Source: Pseudomonadota bacterium
GTDB taxonomy: Bacteria; Pseudomonadota; Gammaproteobacteria; JAIEPX01
Direction of reading: 5' to 3'
DNA: 37,080 nucleotides
NCBI GenBank assembly: GCA_029777855.1
Contig: JAKORL010000128.1
Span: 1-37,080, forward strand
The notes beneath the pieces are model-generated. The model saw nothing but the letters and a program-made list of their open reading frames with translations, was not told where the DNA came from and did no database searches. The number at the start of each line of letters is the position of its first letter. Position 1 is the stretch's first letter. The position numbers and the translations under genes are program-made. Shown here in pieces: positions 14,792 through 23,911 of the stretch.

Positions 14792-15952
14792 ATGCAAAAA
14801 CCGAGGCAATTGCCAACACTAATGTTCTTCGAATCTCACTGTGACATCGCAACATCTGCTTTTTTATTGGAGAATCTTGAACGCCTAGCTGGCATGGGTT
14901 ATACCTATATTTGTATAGAAGAATTTACTCCAAGCACCATTGACTCAGCTATTGAAAATTACTCAAAATTAGTTAGCGGTGAAAATAAGCGCGAAGACTC
15001 AACGAGACAAGCAAGTGATCAGCTTTACCTGAAAATATTATTAAAAATAAAAGCCCTCGGATTAAACTACGCCGCTATTGATATTAGCCAAATGAGAAAT
15101 AATTTATTTTTACTAAGACATTCAAATGATCGCATAACACTGCATGGCGGCAACCCTGAGGGACAGAGGTTTTTTGATTTTAGATCTGAATATATGGCAG
15201 ATTCTACAAACTTATGTGAAAATTTATATGCCACAGGAAAAATAGTGATTTGTGGCTATAGACATGGACATATCCAAGCAGCATTACAACGTGCTCAAGC
15301 AACATTATCTAGCGTGCTTGCAGAATTCGATGAAGAATCTTCTCCTCGACAATATTGTTCTTATTTTCTCTACTCTCGCCCCGCGGATAGTGAACAATAC
15401 GGGCTAACATTGTCTAGTGAAGGCGAAGTCCGTCTGGAATTAATCAAGCGTGATTTTTCTTTTGGACTAACATGCCTTGATATGCGAACCATGAGCAATT
15501 CAGATGTCATGCGACAAATTGAACGAGATATCGGAGCACATACTTGTGCAGCTAACTATGCTCAAGATGTAAAACATGCGCGACAGCGATTAAAACAAGC
15601 TGGTACTTGCTACAAGAAGTACGCAGCAACTAAAGATTTATCTACACTCCATGGAGCAAAATATCTATTTCAGCAAGCACTGCATTTTTTCATTGTAAAT
15701 GCTCAAACTTATTCAGAAGAAACAATAAACTGTCTGCTCAACCTAGGTCATATTGAAAATATTAATAAAGTCTACGATCAAGCAATTGAATTTTATCAGC
15801 AAGCACTTGTTGTCTCAGTGACTACTCTTGGTCAGAAACACGAGAAAACTCTTAAAGCCGCTGAATTTCTGCAAAAAGCCAAAGCCAAATATGAAGATGA
15901 TGTACAAGCGGCCATCGCAGAAATAAAAACAAGAGTGAAGGACGGACTATGA
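14792..15952 (+). CDS. TraB/EreA/ChaN-like domain plus TPR-like C-terminus
   Basis: The N-terminal 180 residues resemble the TraB/TIKI/erythromycin-esterase-like fold: LMFFESHCDIATSAFLLENL where the family has GE.H, then a predicted beta-alpha unit YTYICIEEF, RSEYMADSTNLCENL, and KIVICGYRHGHIQA, which recalls the late VVGAGH..G motif. Key acidic and histidine positions (Glu14, His16, His near 158-160) are plausible, but the family match is remote. The C-terminal part (about 270-386) contains TPR-like helical pairs (AKYLFQQALHFF, ETINCLLNLGHIENINKVYDQAIEFYQQALVV). The ATG has AGAGG 7 bp upstream. No signal peptide is seen. It stands alone with its own promoter. A host-directed or stress function is possible but not shown. 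The stop may be premature (see 15939-16010). Confidence 0.72.
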   Translation: MQKPRQLPTLMFFESHCDIATSAFLLENLERLAGMGYTYICIEEFTPSTIDSAIENYSKLVSGENKREDSTRQASDQLYLKILLKIKALGLNYAAIDISQMRNNLFLLRHSNDRITLHGGNPEGQRFFDFRSEYMADSTNLCENLYATGKIVICGYRHGHIQAALQRAQATLSSVLAEFDEESSPRQYCSYFLYSRPADSEQYGLTLSSEGEVRLELIKRDFSFGLTCLDMRTMSNSDVMRQIERDIGAHTCAANYAQDVKHARQRLKQAGTCYKKYAATKDLSTLHGAKYLFQQALHFFIVNAQTYSEETINCLLNLGHIENINKVYDQAIEFYQQALVVSVTTLGQKHEKTLKAAEFLQKAKAKYEDDVQAAIAEIKTRVKDGL

Positions 15953-16010
15953 AATACAGCGCGAGATGGTAGAAATATTAAAAATTCAAGGTGATTCCCA
16001 ACAAGATTAG
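15939..16010 (+). other. Possible frame-shifted C-terminal remnant of the 386-aa gene
   Basis: In the +1 frame across the stop at 15950-15952 the sequence reads DYEIQREMVEILKIQGDSQQ and one more Asp before TAG at 16008-16010. The composition is helix-like and continues that of the preceding TPR region. A single indel near 15940 would add about 20 residues. It could be chance. Confidence 0.35.
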
Positions 16011-16144
16011 TCAATTAGTTAAGATTTGACCCCATCCACGTTCTAAGGCAATAAAGAAGCGCTTCTCAGAGCCCCAATCTCACTAAGAACCCAAAATTTG
16101 AAGATGGTCTATAATTACCTTATAAGGATTGTAATGGGTTTATT

Positions 16145-19100
16145 ATGCGTGATGAAAGCATAGACAAAATGATTGAGGCTGGCCTTGCGAGTAGGGCTGA
16201 TTTCAATGCTCAACTGACACGTCTGTTTATAGACTATAAAACATCAGAGGGAAGGATTAACCCTGTTGCTCTGCTTGAGCAAATCAATACCCGATCAAAA
16301 CCTCCTACCGCTAGTGACATTAATACTGATTTAATCGTTACGTTAGCAGCAAAAATGCTCGACAATCCGATCGCCACTTTCGAAAACGCAAAAAATAAAC
16401 TTGGCTACAAAAAACCGGTTGATATAGGGCTTGAGATAGAACATATGAAATATGAAGTTCTTGCCGCCATGCTGAGCTTTGTTTTGAATAATCCTAACAA
16501 CGAGAAAAGCCAAGCGCTTGTAGAAGCAATTTTCAAATATGGCTCTGATCAAGATCGCGCTGTATTAGAGTCCATCGGAAGAAAGGGCACAACTAATATG
16601 GCAAATCAAGCTTGGTCAATAGTCACGGGATTTGTTGGACCATCAAGTGCTCCAACACCAACTCAAATTGCTACTGCAAAACAAAAGCAGCAAAAAGAAG
16701 TAGCTACATTACTCGCTGGCACACCCACGGAAAGCGACAATATTCTAGATGCTCTTGAGCCATTGCTAAACCGACATGGCTATGGTCTTATTTTAAATTC
16801 ACCGCAAGGAAAACCTGAAAAAGGGAAAATCTATCTCGTAAAAATTGATAATACCTCTTTAAAATATACTGTGCTCGATCCCCAAGGCAATCCCCAAGAA
16901 GGTAGCGTTTCAATCGATCAACTCATAGGGGAAGGCTCGGAATCAGAAAAATACAATCGCGGTCGACGACTACAAGAAATTCTACGCGGAACACTCGATC
17001 AAACAATATTTGAAGAAGAAATACTACCTGGCATTTTAAAATTAGCTATAAATGCTGGGCATGCACACATCGACTTCAGCTTTCTCAACACCATTCAAAA
17101 CGAAAACATAAAACGTCTTTTCCATGATGCCGAAGACTTAACAAGTGGTAATTTAGAAAAAATTGATAGATTAGAAAAAATTAGTCATGGTGATTTGCGT
17201 AAAATTGCTCTTGAAGTTGAAAGTATCAGACTTTTCATTACGAGCTGTAGATATGCCCTTAACGTAACTGGAAATACATTAACTTCAGAACAAAAAACGG
17301 CCCTCTACCGCCAAATCGATAATCTAAATGCAGCTCTTTTGAAAGCTCAAACCAAGATAGTCGAGGCTATGGTTCAGCGGCTTGATTTATTAGATCCCGA
17401 AGTACTGAAAACGCTCAACGCTTCAGAACACGACAAAGCGTTTTATTGTGATGATAGAACGGCAACACTACTAAAAGTACATGCTTTAACTCCAATACCA
17501 GATCAGCTCGCAAAACTTCAACATATTAGCACCACGGACATTATCAAGTATCTAGCTTATATTGCAAAAGCAGGAACCAATGAACAACGCTTATCTCTAT
17601 TTAAAATTTTGCCAGATAAAGTTAAGCTTTCCAAAGAAGACTTGAGTCTATGGCTAGAAAAAAAATTGAAAGACTGGAGAATACTATTCAATGAAGAAGA
17701 AAAACAAACTTTAATAGAATTATTGAGAGCTCACCCAACATTATTTCAGTCAAAGACAGATAAAGAAAAAAAAGAAATGACAATATCGCAAGAGTATTTC
17801 TCTAATCTATGTGCTGTTATTAAAAGCATGAGCTCTTTCAACAATAAAGAAGCCATGCGCAAACTTCTTAACGAGGTTGCTAGTATGGATATTTTTCAGG
17901 ACAGAACACAATTTAAGGAGTTTTGTACATTATTTACTGCAACGACATCCATGGGCTCAACTTTATTTAATCGCCTATATCCATACCTAGGCGAAGAGGG
18001 CTCGGTATTGAGTCTTATTATTCAAATTAAAAATATAGAAAATGATGTAGGGCGCGGAAGTTTAATTACTGCTGTAATGGAAAAATATGGAACCAAAAGA
18101 GCGCTTGATGAGCTTTCATCACTAATCGCCATTACAACTCGCGAGAAAGGTTCAGAGTATGCCTCGATGCCAATTTCTTTTCTTGAACGGCTCCTAGAAG
18201 AAAGCAATAGTTTGGATGCTTTTTTGGAAAATGTAGCAAGCGCGAACGAATTACTCAGAGAAATGCCATTGATCGCTTTGTTAAGCAAATCACTCACACC
18301 TAACGAAATACTGGAAATTGCTGGCCTGAAGCCAAACGAAGGGGATACTTCAGTAGCAGCATTACAAAACTTAAAAGAACACTTAGATGAAAGTGATTTA
18401 ATTTATGCAGAAAAAATGATCAAAGAAATGCAAAAAATGGGCTTAGTCAAAAATAAAGAACAAGTTGCTGCTGCCGCAAAAACAGCAATAGACATAATTA
18501 ATATTATGAATAAGATTATTAATAATTTGCCACAATACCCGGAAAATGCGGAAGATCTAAAAGACCAGTTCTCCAATCTACTCGTAGAATTATTGTACTT
18601 CAAAAAAGAGTACGGCAATACCCCAAAAACTCGTAGCATACTCCACCATTTACTCAGAAATCTTTCTTCAGAGAGAAACATTAACATTCTCGTTGAAAAT
18701 AATGAAGCGTATCAGAGACAAGAACTTCAATTCTTCATAGCCGCACTAAGAAGAATGGATAAATATTCTGGAGATGAAGCCAAAGCAATCGAAGACACTT
18801 CTAAAGGACCAGCCATCAGCGTCGAACCGGAAGATGATCGGATTAACTCAGATGAACGGAACATACTATTGGTCGAGAATGCTTTTGAAGCAGCTGATAA
18901 ACTTATACAATTACAAAAAGAACATGAAGCTCAAGAGAAAGAATTTGAAGAGTTAAAACAATTAGCCTCCGAATTAACTGATGAAGGAAATATACAATCG
19001 CAAAAAGAACATGAAGATCAAGAGAAAGAATTAAAAGAGCTTCAACAATTAGCATCCAAATTAACTGAAGTATCCACACATACAGGCCATCGCCCTATAG

Positions 19101-19477
19101 AAACAATTCAAACCGCAAACGCTATCAACAAATTGAATGTAGGTACAAAATTAAAAATTGCGGGATTAAATTTTCAGATAGCCGTTCTCTCTTTTTGCGA
19201 AGTCTTCCATAAATACCCTCCGAGACAAAGATTAATAGAGAAACTAGAAAAGCAAATTACGAACTTACGCCTTGGAAAGGCATCCGAACAAGACAAACTA
19301 GATAAAAACCTAACTCCAGCTCCAGATGAAGGAGGGATTCGAACAAAACCAGAAGATCGCCCACCCCCACCAACTGAAACACTAGCACCACCCATAACTA
19401 AAAAGCGACCAGCTCCTCCGCAGTACGAAGCGCCAGCCCCCCCTGAAGACGATGATAATGCGCTTAAAAAACAATAA
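16145..19477 (+). CDS. 1110-aa helical protein with repeated coiled-coil and Pro-rich tail
   Basis: I recognise no family. The product has no signal peptide or clear membrane segment. It is almost wholly alpha-helical in composition, with long Leu/Lys/Glu stretches. Residues about 920-975 contain two near-identical coiled-coil units (QKEHE.QEKE..EL.QLAS.LT). The last 60 residues are Pro-rich (PPPPTETLAPP, KKRPAPPQYEAPAPPEDDD) and acidic at the end. Polyproline tails in secreted proteins often bind host SH3/WW or EVH1 domains, which is inference here. A perfect -10 TATAAT lies at 16110-16115, but there is no good -35. The ribosome-binding site is weak, with AAGGA 16 bp upstream of the ATG. A single PmrA-like half-site GTTAAGATT (16018) is too far away to count. 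It could be another effector-like protein. Confidence 0.82.
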   Translation: MRDESIDKMIEAGLASRADFNAQLTRLFIDYKTSEGRINPVALLEQINTRSKPPTASDINTDLIVTLAAKMLDNPIATFENAKNKLGYKKPVDIGLEIEHMKYEVLAAMLSFVLNNPNNEKSQALVEAIFKYGSDQDRAVLESIGRKGTTNMANQAWSIVTGFVGPSSAPTPTQIATAKQKQQKEVATLLAGTPTESDNILDALEPLLNRHGYGLILNSPQGKPEKGKIYLVKIDNTSLKYTVLDPQGNPQEGSVSIDQLIGEGSESEKYNRGRRLQEILRGTLDQTIFEEEILPGILKLAINAGHAHIDFSFLNTIQNENIKRLFHDAEDLTSGNLEKIDRLEKISHGDLRKIALEVESIRLFITSCRYALNVTGNTLTSEQKTALYRQIDNLNAALLKAQTKIVEAMVQRLDLLDPEVLKTLNASEHDKAFYCDDRTATLLKVHALTPIPDQLAKLQHISTTDIIKYLAYIAKAGTNEQRLSLFKILPDKVKLSKEDLSLWLEKKLKDWRILFNEEEKQTLIELLRAHPTLFQSKTDKEKKEMTISQEYFSNLCAVIKSMSSFNNKEAMRKLLNEVASMDIFQDRTQFKEFCTLFTATTSMGSTLFNRLYPYLGEEGSVLSLIIQIKNIENDVGRGSLITAVMEKYGTKRALDELSSLIAITTREKGSEYASMPISFLERLLEESNSLDAFLENVASANELLREMPLIALLSKSLTPNEILEIAGLKPNEGDTSVAALQNLKEHLDESDLIYAEKMIKEMQKMGLVKNKEQVAAAAKTAIDIINIMNKIINNLPQYPENAEDLKDQFSNLLVELLYFKKEYGNTPKTRSILHHLLRNLSSERNINILVENNEAYQRQELQFFIAALRRMDKYSGDEAKAIEDTSKGPAISVEPEDDRINSDERNILLVENAFEAADKLIQLQKEHEAQEKEFEELKQLASELTDEGNIQSQKEHEDQEKELKELQQLASKLTEVSTHTGHRPIETIQTANAINKLNVGTKLKIAGLNFQIAVLSFCEVFHKYPPRQRLIEKLEKQITNLRLGKASEQDKLDKNLTPAPDEGGIRTKPEDRPPPPTETLAPPITKKRPAPPQYEAPAPPEDDDNALKKQ
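18914..19066 (+). repeat. Two tandem coding repeats of 87-bp period
   Basis: Copies at 18914-18979 and 19001-19066 both begin CAAAAAGAACATGAAG and encode QKEHE.QEKE, then EL, QLAS and LT. DNA identity is high, indicating a recent in-frame duplication of 29 codons inside the coiled coil. Confidence 0.8.
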
Positions 19478-19579
19478 ATTAGAAAGTGGTATTTTTAGCT
19501 GCAATCAAGATTGTGTATGAAATTTTTCCAGAATTGATCTCATCGCGAGTACCGTCTGACCATGACATGAACTGATTAA

Positions 19580-20431
19580 CTATGGAATAGAAAGAAAAAT
19601 GCCAATAAAAATCAATAATCCAAACCAGTGATTATTAAGAAAGGCTTTGAAGCATTTTTGCGAGTCGCGAGTAGTAATTAGCTTTGTTTGATAAACGGTT
19701 ACTGCAACGGCAAGAAACCAGAATGGATAAAAATACGATGACAAATGCTGCTGATATGAAAACAATAAAAGTCCGAGCAAAACTAAGCCATGTAGAGTTG
19801 TAACGAATAAAACATCATATTGACCTAACACTATTGCGGTAGATTTAATTCCAATAATTTTATCGTCTTCCCGATCTACCATAGCATAAATGGTGTCATA
19901 CGACAGTGTCCATAAAAAAGCGATGAAAAATAATTCTATAGATTCCCAAGGCAATGCATTCTGTACCGCAGTATAGGCCATCAACACCCCCCAGGAAAAA
20001 GCAACACCCAGTACAACTTGGGGCCAATACGTGATACGTTTCATGAAAGGATAAATTGTCATTAAAATAACAGCGACCAACGCCATCATTATTGTGAAGT
20101 TATTTAAATAGATTACGCAAAAAAATCCAAAAATAGTTAAAAGTAAAAATAGCCCCAACGCTTCTGCAATACTAACCTGCCCCGTAACTATCGGTCTTTT
20201 TTTTGTTCGAGCAACATGGCCATCAAAATTGCGATCAGCGAGATCATTGACGACACAACCCGCACTACGGGTAATGATCACACCCAAAACAAATATTACT
20301 AAAATTGAAATCAGGGGAATTCCATGAGACGCAAACCATAAGGCCCATACGGTTGGCCATAATAATAACAATGTCCCAATAGGTTTATGAAGGCGCATCA
20401 ATTGTGCGTAGGCAGAGATTTTTGTAATCAT
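19580..20431 (-). CDS. ubiA: 4-hydroxybenzoate polyprenyltransferase
   Basis: UbiA is an integral membrane prenyltransferase that attaches the polyprenyl chain to 4-hydroxybenzoate, the second committed step of ubiquinone synthesis, with Mg2+. The 283-aa length and about eight membrane helices fit the family. The first Asp-rich motif is NDLADRNFD (residues 62-70) followed by RTKKRP. The second is DTIYAMVDREDD (about 179-190) followed by KIIGIKSTA. N-terminal MRLHKPIGTLLLLWPTVWAL is also typical. Its ATG overlaps the ubiC stop by 4 bp (ATGA), so UbiC product and UbiA substrate are supplied from one transcript. Confidence 0.97.
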   Translation of the reverse strand: MITKISAYAQLMRLHKPIGTLLLLWPTVWALWFASHGIPLISILVIFVLGVIITRSAGCVVNDLADRNFDGHVARTKKRPIVTGQVSIAEALGLFLLLTIFGFFCVIYLNNFTIMMALVAVILMTIYPFMKRITYWPQVVLGVAFSWGVLMAYTAVQNALPWESIELFFIAFLWTLSYDTIYAMVDREDDKIIGIKSTAIVLGQYDVLFVTTLHGLVLLGLLLFSYQQHLSSYFYPFWFLAVAVTVYQTKLITTRDSQKCFKAFLNNHWFGLLIFIGIFLSIP

Positions 20432-21039
20432 CGCGCTTTCTCAGATTTCACGACAACCTGTTCCATGAGCGGAGAAAATACTTCTAATAATGTTATGGCG
20501 CCATCAGGCAAAAAAAACTGGGATCGTCTCGCCCAAAAGCATTCAGGTGACTGACCTAAAGCATTCGATGCAACTTGATATTCCCGATGCCAAGGGTACA
20601 AACAGGCAATGGAAAAATCTCCTCGAACCACCTTGGGATTATTGAATAATATTTCACCTAGCGGCCGCTGCCCTAATGCTAAAAATTGATACCCATGAGC
20701 CTTCACAACTGCTTCAGGAAAAAACGATCTAGCAAATATCCACGGCTGATTAATTCCATGCAAAACAACTTCTCGACCAATTCCCCATTTATTTTCCAAA
20801 GATATCATTTTTTGTTCACTGACATGAGGCTTCTCCCATGAGTGCTTTAGAACTGTTACGTCGAACCGGTCATTGCTCAATTTTTTTATAATTTTTGTCA
20901 TGCTGCCAACATCCAAAAAAATATTGCGAAATGGCAATGAAATTTCAGTGCTGCATAAAAACGGTGCTGGATAAAAATGTGCCAGCAAACTGCTTTGCGA
21001 GCGCGAACTAGAGGGGTTGTTTTTCAAATAAGTAACCAT
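20428..21039 (-). CDS. ubiC: Chorismate pyruvate-lyase
   Basis: UbiC converts chorismate to 4-hydroxybenzoate plus pyruvate, the first step of the ubiquinone ring pathway. Family motifs are DVGSMTKIIKKLS (equivalent of GSLT..L), VLKHSWEKPHVSEQ, REVVLHGINQPWIFARSFFP, LALGQRPLGEILF with the active-site region, and FWARRSQFFLP. I place the start at ATG 21039 (MVTYLKNN), giving 203 aa. The frame is open further (to 21084), but that part lies inside the DoxX gene and is not conserved. Even this start overlaps the doxX end by 32 bp, suggesting coupling. The gene is in the order doxX-ubiC-ubiA. Confidence 0.92.
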   Translation of the reverse strand: MVTYLKNNPSSSRSQSSLLAHFYPAPFLCSTEISLPFRNIFLDVGSMTKIIKKLSNDRFDVTVLKHSWEKPHVSEQKMISLENKWGIGREVVLHGINQPWIFARSFFPEAVVKAHGYQFLALGQRPLGEILFNNPKVVRGDFSIACLYPWHREYQVASNALGQSPECFWARRSQFFLPDGAITLLEVFSPLMEQVVVKSEKAR

Positions 21040-21484
21040 GCTTTTTACTGATCCAATAATCGAGTGAATATTTACTATAACCACGGGTCATCATCAATGC
21101 CAACAAAAGCCCCCAATTAATATGCTGATCCAATCCCAGCGCCCCTTCAGGTGTCCATAGATAGTGATATGAAATCACAGCCATCATATTATAAATAAAA
21201 AAGGCTGCAATCGATACACGACCGCCTAAACCTAATACAAGCAGAACAGGTAAAATTAATTCTGCGGCAGTTCCTACTACTGCAGCCACAATTGGTGGCA
21301 ACAAGGGAACATGATATTCATATTGAAATAACATTATTGTTGTATCCCAGCTTTCTATTTTTGTAAGACCCGCAACAAAAAATATTTTAGCAACCCAAAG
21401 TCGCACCATGAGATCCACTATTGGCACTAAAAAATTCAGCACGTCGAATAAAGGGCGTAAACATCTCGCTATAAAAACAATCAT
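21008..21484 (-). CDS. DoxX-family membrane protein
   Basis: DoxX proteins are small four-helix inner-membrane proteins, often linked to redox or quinone metabolism. The 158-aa product has an early amphipathic/hydrophobic helix with RLWVAKIFFVAGLTKIESWD, the family's FL..G..K signature. Further helices follow: PPIVAAVVGTAAELILPVLL, VLGLGGRVSIAAFFIYNMMA, and a last helix INWGLLLALMMTRG. The ATG has GGAG 7 bp upstream on the minus strand. It appears to be the first gene of doxX-ubiC-ubiA. The DUF692 partner found with many DoxX genes is absent. A link with quinone biology is suggested only by position. Confidence 0.85.
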   Translation of the reverse strand: MIVFIARCLRPLFDVLNFLVPIVDLMVRLWVAKIFFVAGLTKIESWDTTIMLFQYEYHVPLLPPIVAAVVGTAAELILPVLLVLGLGGRVSIAAFFIYNMMAVISYHYLWTPEGALGLDQHINWGLLLALMMTRGYSKYSLDYWISKKHGYLFEKQPL

Positions 21485-21837
21485 GACAACTCCTTTTTAT
21501 CAGCGACACCTGGATATTGGTGAACGCTCAAATACAAAAATCAATAATAACATTTTCTTCTCTCACCCTGTATCCTGATCAATGGCAATGATAAACATTT
21601 TTCAAACAACTTTCACGAGCTGCTCACCGTGACCTTAAACCCAGAGAAGATTCAAAATTGAAAAAACAATAATATTGAGGATACCACAAGATGTATCACT
21701 GTCTCAGGCCCCTCGTTGTTGGACCACACACCAGCCTAACACCATCACCCCCATTTCTGATCAATAAACAGGACTCTACACTTCGCAAAGTTTATTGTAT
21801 ACTGCGCTGTTTTTTGTGTGAACAGGGGAGAACTACG
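21485..21837. promoter_or_regulatory. Divergent intergenic region with MFS promoter
   Basis: The gap has no supportable gene. On the plus strand TCTACA (21775-21780), a 17-bp spacer and TATACT (21798-21803) form a reasonable promoter 35 bp before the MFS ATG. Because transcription would start after 21803, it excludes the upstream in-frame start at 21691. No clear promoter for doxX is visible. Confidence 0.5.
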
Positions 21838-23145
21838 ATGAGCGCCAAGCAACAAAAAGGGCAGTATGGAATTATCAAACCATTCATAATAGTGGGGCTC
21901 GCGAGCCTCTTCTATGTTTATGAATTCTACCTTCGGGTTATGCCCAGCGCGATGACTCACGACCTCATGCGCAGCTTCAACACTGATGCTGGCGGCCTAG
22001 GCTTACTCACTTCTCTCTTTTTCTTCGGCTATGCCCCTATGCAGATCCCCGCAGGATTAGCATACGACCGATTCGGACCTCGAGTACTACTTACAGTTTC
22101 TGTCTTTTTCTGCGGCGCAAGCGCCCTTATTTTTGGAATGACCGACAACTTCTATTTAGCCTGCGTCGCTCGTTGGGTCATAGGCTTCACCTCTGCCTTC
22201 TCTTTTATTGGCGCATTACTACTTGCTTCACGTTGGTACCCAGCAAAATATTTCGCAATGATTGCAGGTCTCGTTCAATTCATGGGCAGTATGGGTGCTA
22301 TTGCTGGTGAAGCCCCAATCGCCATGATCGTCGAGCATATCGGCTGGCGCCCCACTGCTATTTGGTCTGCCGTAGGAGGCCTTATTTTGGCAGTATTGCT
22401 AGGGCTGATCATTCGTGACGTTCCACCCGACCCCATCAATGTCGCCAAACACACCCTCAACATGAATCATTACAACAATGAATGGCAACGCTTACGTCGA
22501 GTATTAGGCTGTAAACAAACTTGGGCAGTTGCTGTCTACGCTTTCAGCACGTGGACCCCCATTTCGATCTTTCCAGGCCTTTGGGGCGTACCCTTTATCA
22601 TGAAACTTTACAACACCAGCAGCTCAGTAGCCACACAAGCGATGATTGCGGCCTGGTTAGGTACCGCTGTTGCAAGCCCACTATCAGGATGGTGGTCTAA
22701 TAGAATCAATAGCCGTAATTTCCCATTGACTGTATGCGCGATTCTAAATTTGATCACATCCATTGCAGTGATCTACCTACCCTTATCCTGGCCGGTCATG
22801 ATCATAATGTTATTCCTATTTGGATGCGCAGCAGGTGCCCAAACCGTAACATTCGGGGTTATACAAGACATACATCCTCCAGCAGTGGCAGGTACTGCCG
22901 TCGGCTTCAACAACATGGCGGTGATTGCAGGAGGCGTGATACTCATGCCGTTTGTAGGGTACATTCTCGATTACGTGTGGAGCGGACATTTAATCAACGG
23001 CGTTCACGATTACACACTCGAAAACTACCGCACAGCCCTACTCATGGTTCCGTTCTGTGGAATAATGGGATTGATTGCAAGCTTATTCATGATCAAAGAA
23101 ACACAGTGCTTAGCACAATACGAGCTAGATCTGAGACCAAGATAA
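21838..23145 (+). CDS. MFS transporter
   Basis: This is a major facilitator superfamily secondary transporter of 435 aa with about 12 predicted helices. It carries the inter-helix signature GLAYDRFGPR (MFS motif A, D.R.G.R, about residues 75-85) and helices rich in Gly/Ala/Phe. The substrate is unknown. Overall appearance (FYLRVMPSAMTHDLM early) fits the group of MFS carriers abundant in Legionella and Coxiella, some of which import amino acids or nucleosides. I use ATG 21838, with GGGGAG 7 bp before it. The frame is open to 21691, but that would add a non-hydrophobic 49-residue leader upstream of the promoter. A strong hairpin follows. Confidence 0.9.
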   Translation: MSAKQQKGQYGIIKPFIIVGLASLFYVYEFYLRVMPSAMTHDLMRSFNTDAGGLGLLTSLFFFGYAPMQIPAGLAYDRFGPRVLLTVSVFFCGASALIFGMTDNFYLACVARWVIGFTSAFSFIGALLLASRWYPAKYFAMIAGLVQFMGSMGAIAGEAPIAMIVEHIGWRPTAIWSAVGGLILAVLLGLIIRDVPPDPINVAKHTLNMNHYNNEWQRLRRVLGCKQTWAVAVYAFSTWTPISIFPGLWGVPFIMKLYNTSSSVATQAMIAAWLGTAVASPLSGWWSNRINSRNFPLTVCAILNLITSIAVIYLPLSWPVMIIMLFLFGCAAGAQTVTFGVIQDIHPPAVAGTAVGFNNMAVIAGGVILMPFVGYILDYVWSGHLINGVHDYTLENYRTALLMVPFCGIMGLIASLFMIKETQCLAQYELDLRPR

Positions 23146-23148
23146 AGC

Positions 23149-23188
23149 CAATATTGGGTGGCTCCTGCAACAGAGCCACCCAATATTG
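23149..23188 (+). terminator. 16-bp perfect hairpin after the MFS gene
   Basis: CAATATTGGGTGGCTC (23149-23164) pairs perfectly with 23173-23188 around an 8-nt loop, starting 4 bp after the stop. No T-run follows, but the stem is very stable. It insulates the PmrA-type promoter that begins 7 bp later. Confidence 0.7.
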
Positions 23189-23194
23189 CTCGAT

Positions 23195-23227
23195 CTTAAT
23201 ACTACTTTAAGAATTGCCCACTATAAT
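23195..23227 (+). promoter_or_regulatory. PmrA-box-like tandem element with -10, promoter of the 187-aa gene
   Basis: Half-site CTTAATACT (23195-23203), two bases, half-site TTTAAGAAT (23206-23214), seven bases, then a perfect -10 TATAAT (23222-23227). The predicted transcript starts about 25 bp before ATG 23258. Spacing is identical to that at 2677, 32608 and 35390. Confidence 0.75.
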
Positions 23228-23257
23228 GAATCTCATTTATTAGCTGAGCATTTCGTC

Positions 23258-23821
23258 ATGTCACCATTTGCAGACAACATTAGAAAACTTATCACACAAT
23301 ATAAGCAAATACTAAAACGTCATTTGCCTGCACGTGCATTTTCAACAAAAATTAACGCACTGCAAATTAAGCGCACACAACTAAAACACGCATCTGACGT
23401 CGAATTATTTCACACAATTGACCGCATTATCTATGAAATTGAAAGCTGGCAAGCGAACAAAAATATAGCCTCAAGCGAATACTCTGGATTAGACGAATTT
23501 CGAGATCACATCAAAACTTTCATAAGAAATTATGCCGTAAAAGATAATAGAGTAATCAATCGCTGCCAACATGCTTCTCGTACTCTAGTCGAGTGCATTC
23601 AACTTCTAAGCATGCCTCAAAATAAAAAAAATCTAGCGCAACTAAAATCCAATATTGCTCATTTACGATCACATGGCCACGATGAAGAATTGCAAAAAAT
23701 ACGTAGCGCTCTACAAAAAATAAATATCAACGCATACTACGAATGCTATGAAAATGAAAACGGCGCTTGCAATTCCAACAATCAAACCATTGACAACACA
23801 ACTCGATTTCACCATGATTAG
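23258..23821 (+). CDS. 187-aa helical protein, candidate effector
   Basis: I do not recognise the family. The product is soluble and mostly helical, with a basic first half (RKLITQYKQILKRHLPARAF, INALQIKRTQLKH) and a Cys/Asn-rich end (YYECYENENGACNSNNQT) closing in RFHHD. There is no signal peptide. The frame is open from 23186, but the promoter's -10 is at 23222-23227, so translation must start later; ATG 23258 (MSPFADNIRKL) is the first ATG after it. The ribosome-binding site is weak (GAG). The gene is isolated between a strong hairpin and a second small gene. The PmrA-type promoter is the main reason to consider it an effector. Confidence 0.75.
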   Translation: MSPFADNIRKLITQYKQILKRHLPARAFSTKINALQIKRTQLKHASDVELFHTIDRIIYEIESWQANKNIASSEYSGLDEFRDHIKTFIRNYAVKDNRVINRCQHASRTLVECIQLLSMPQNKKNLAQLKSNIAHLRSHGHDEELQKIRSALQKININAYYECYENENGACNSNNQTIDNTTRFHHD

Positions 23822-23911
23822 AAACTGAATACAGCATATTTTATGCTAAAAAGGCCACTTACGTTGAGATCAACGTGAACTGGAAAATCAAACCACTTCG
23901 GAGAAAATTGT

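Noticed and set aside
16018..16026. Single half-site GTTAAGATT upstream of the 1110-aa gene
   Set aside because: No second half-site at 11 bp, and it is about 90 bp from the TATAAT at 16110.
21691..21837. N-terminal extension of the MFS transporter
   Set aside because: Non-hydrophobic leader upstream of the likely promoter; the ATG at 21838 has an ideal GGGGAG site.
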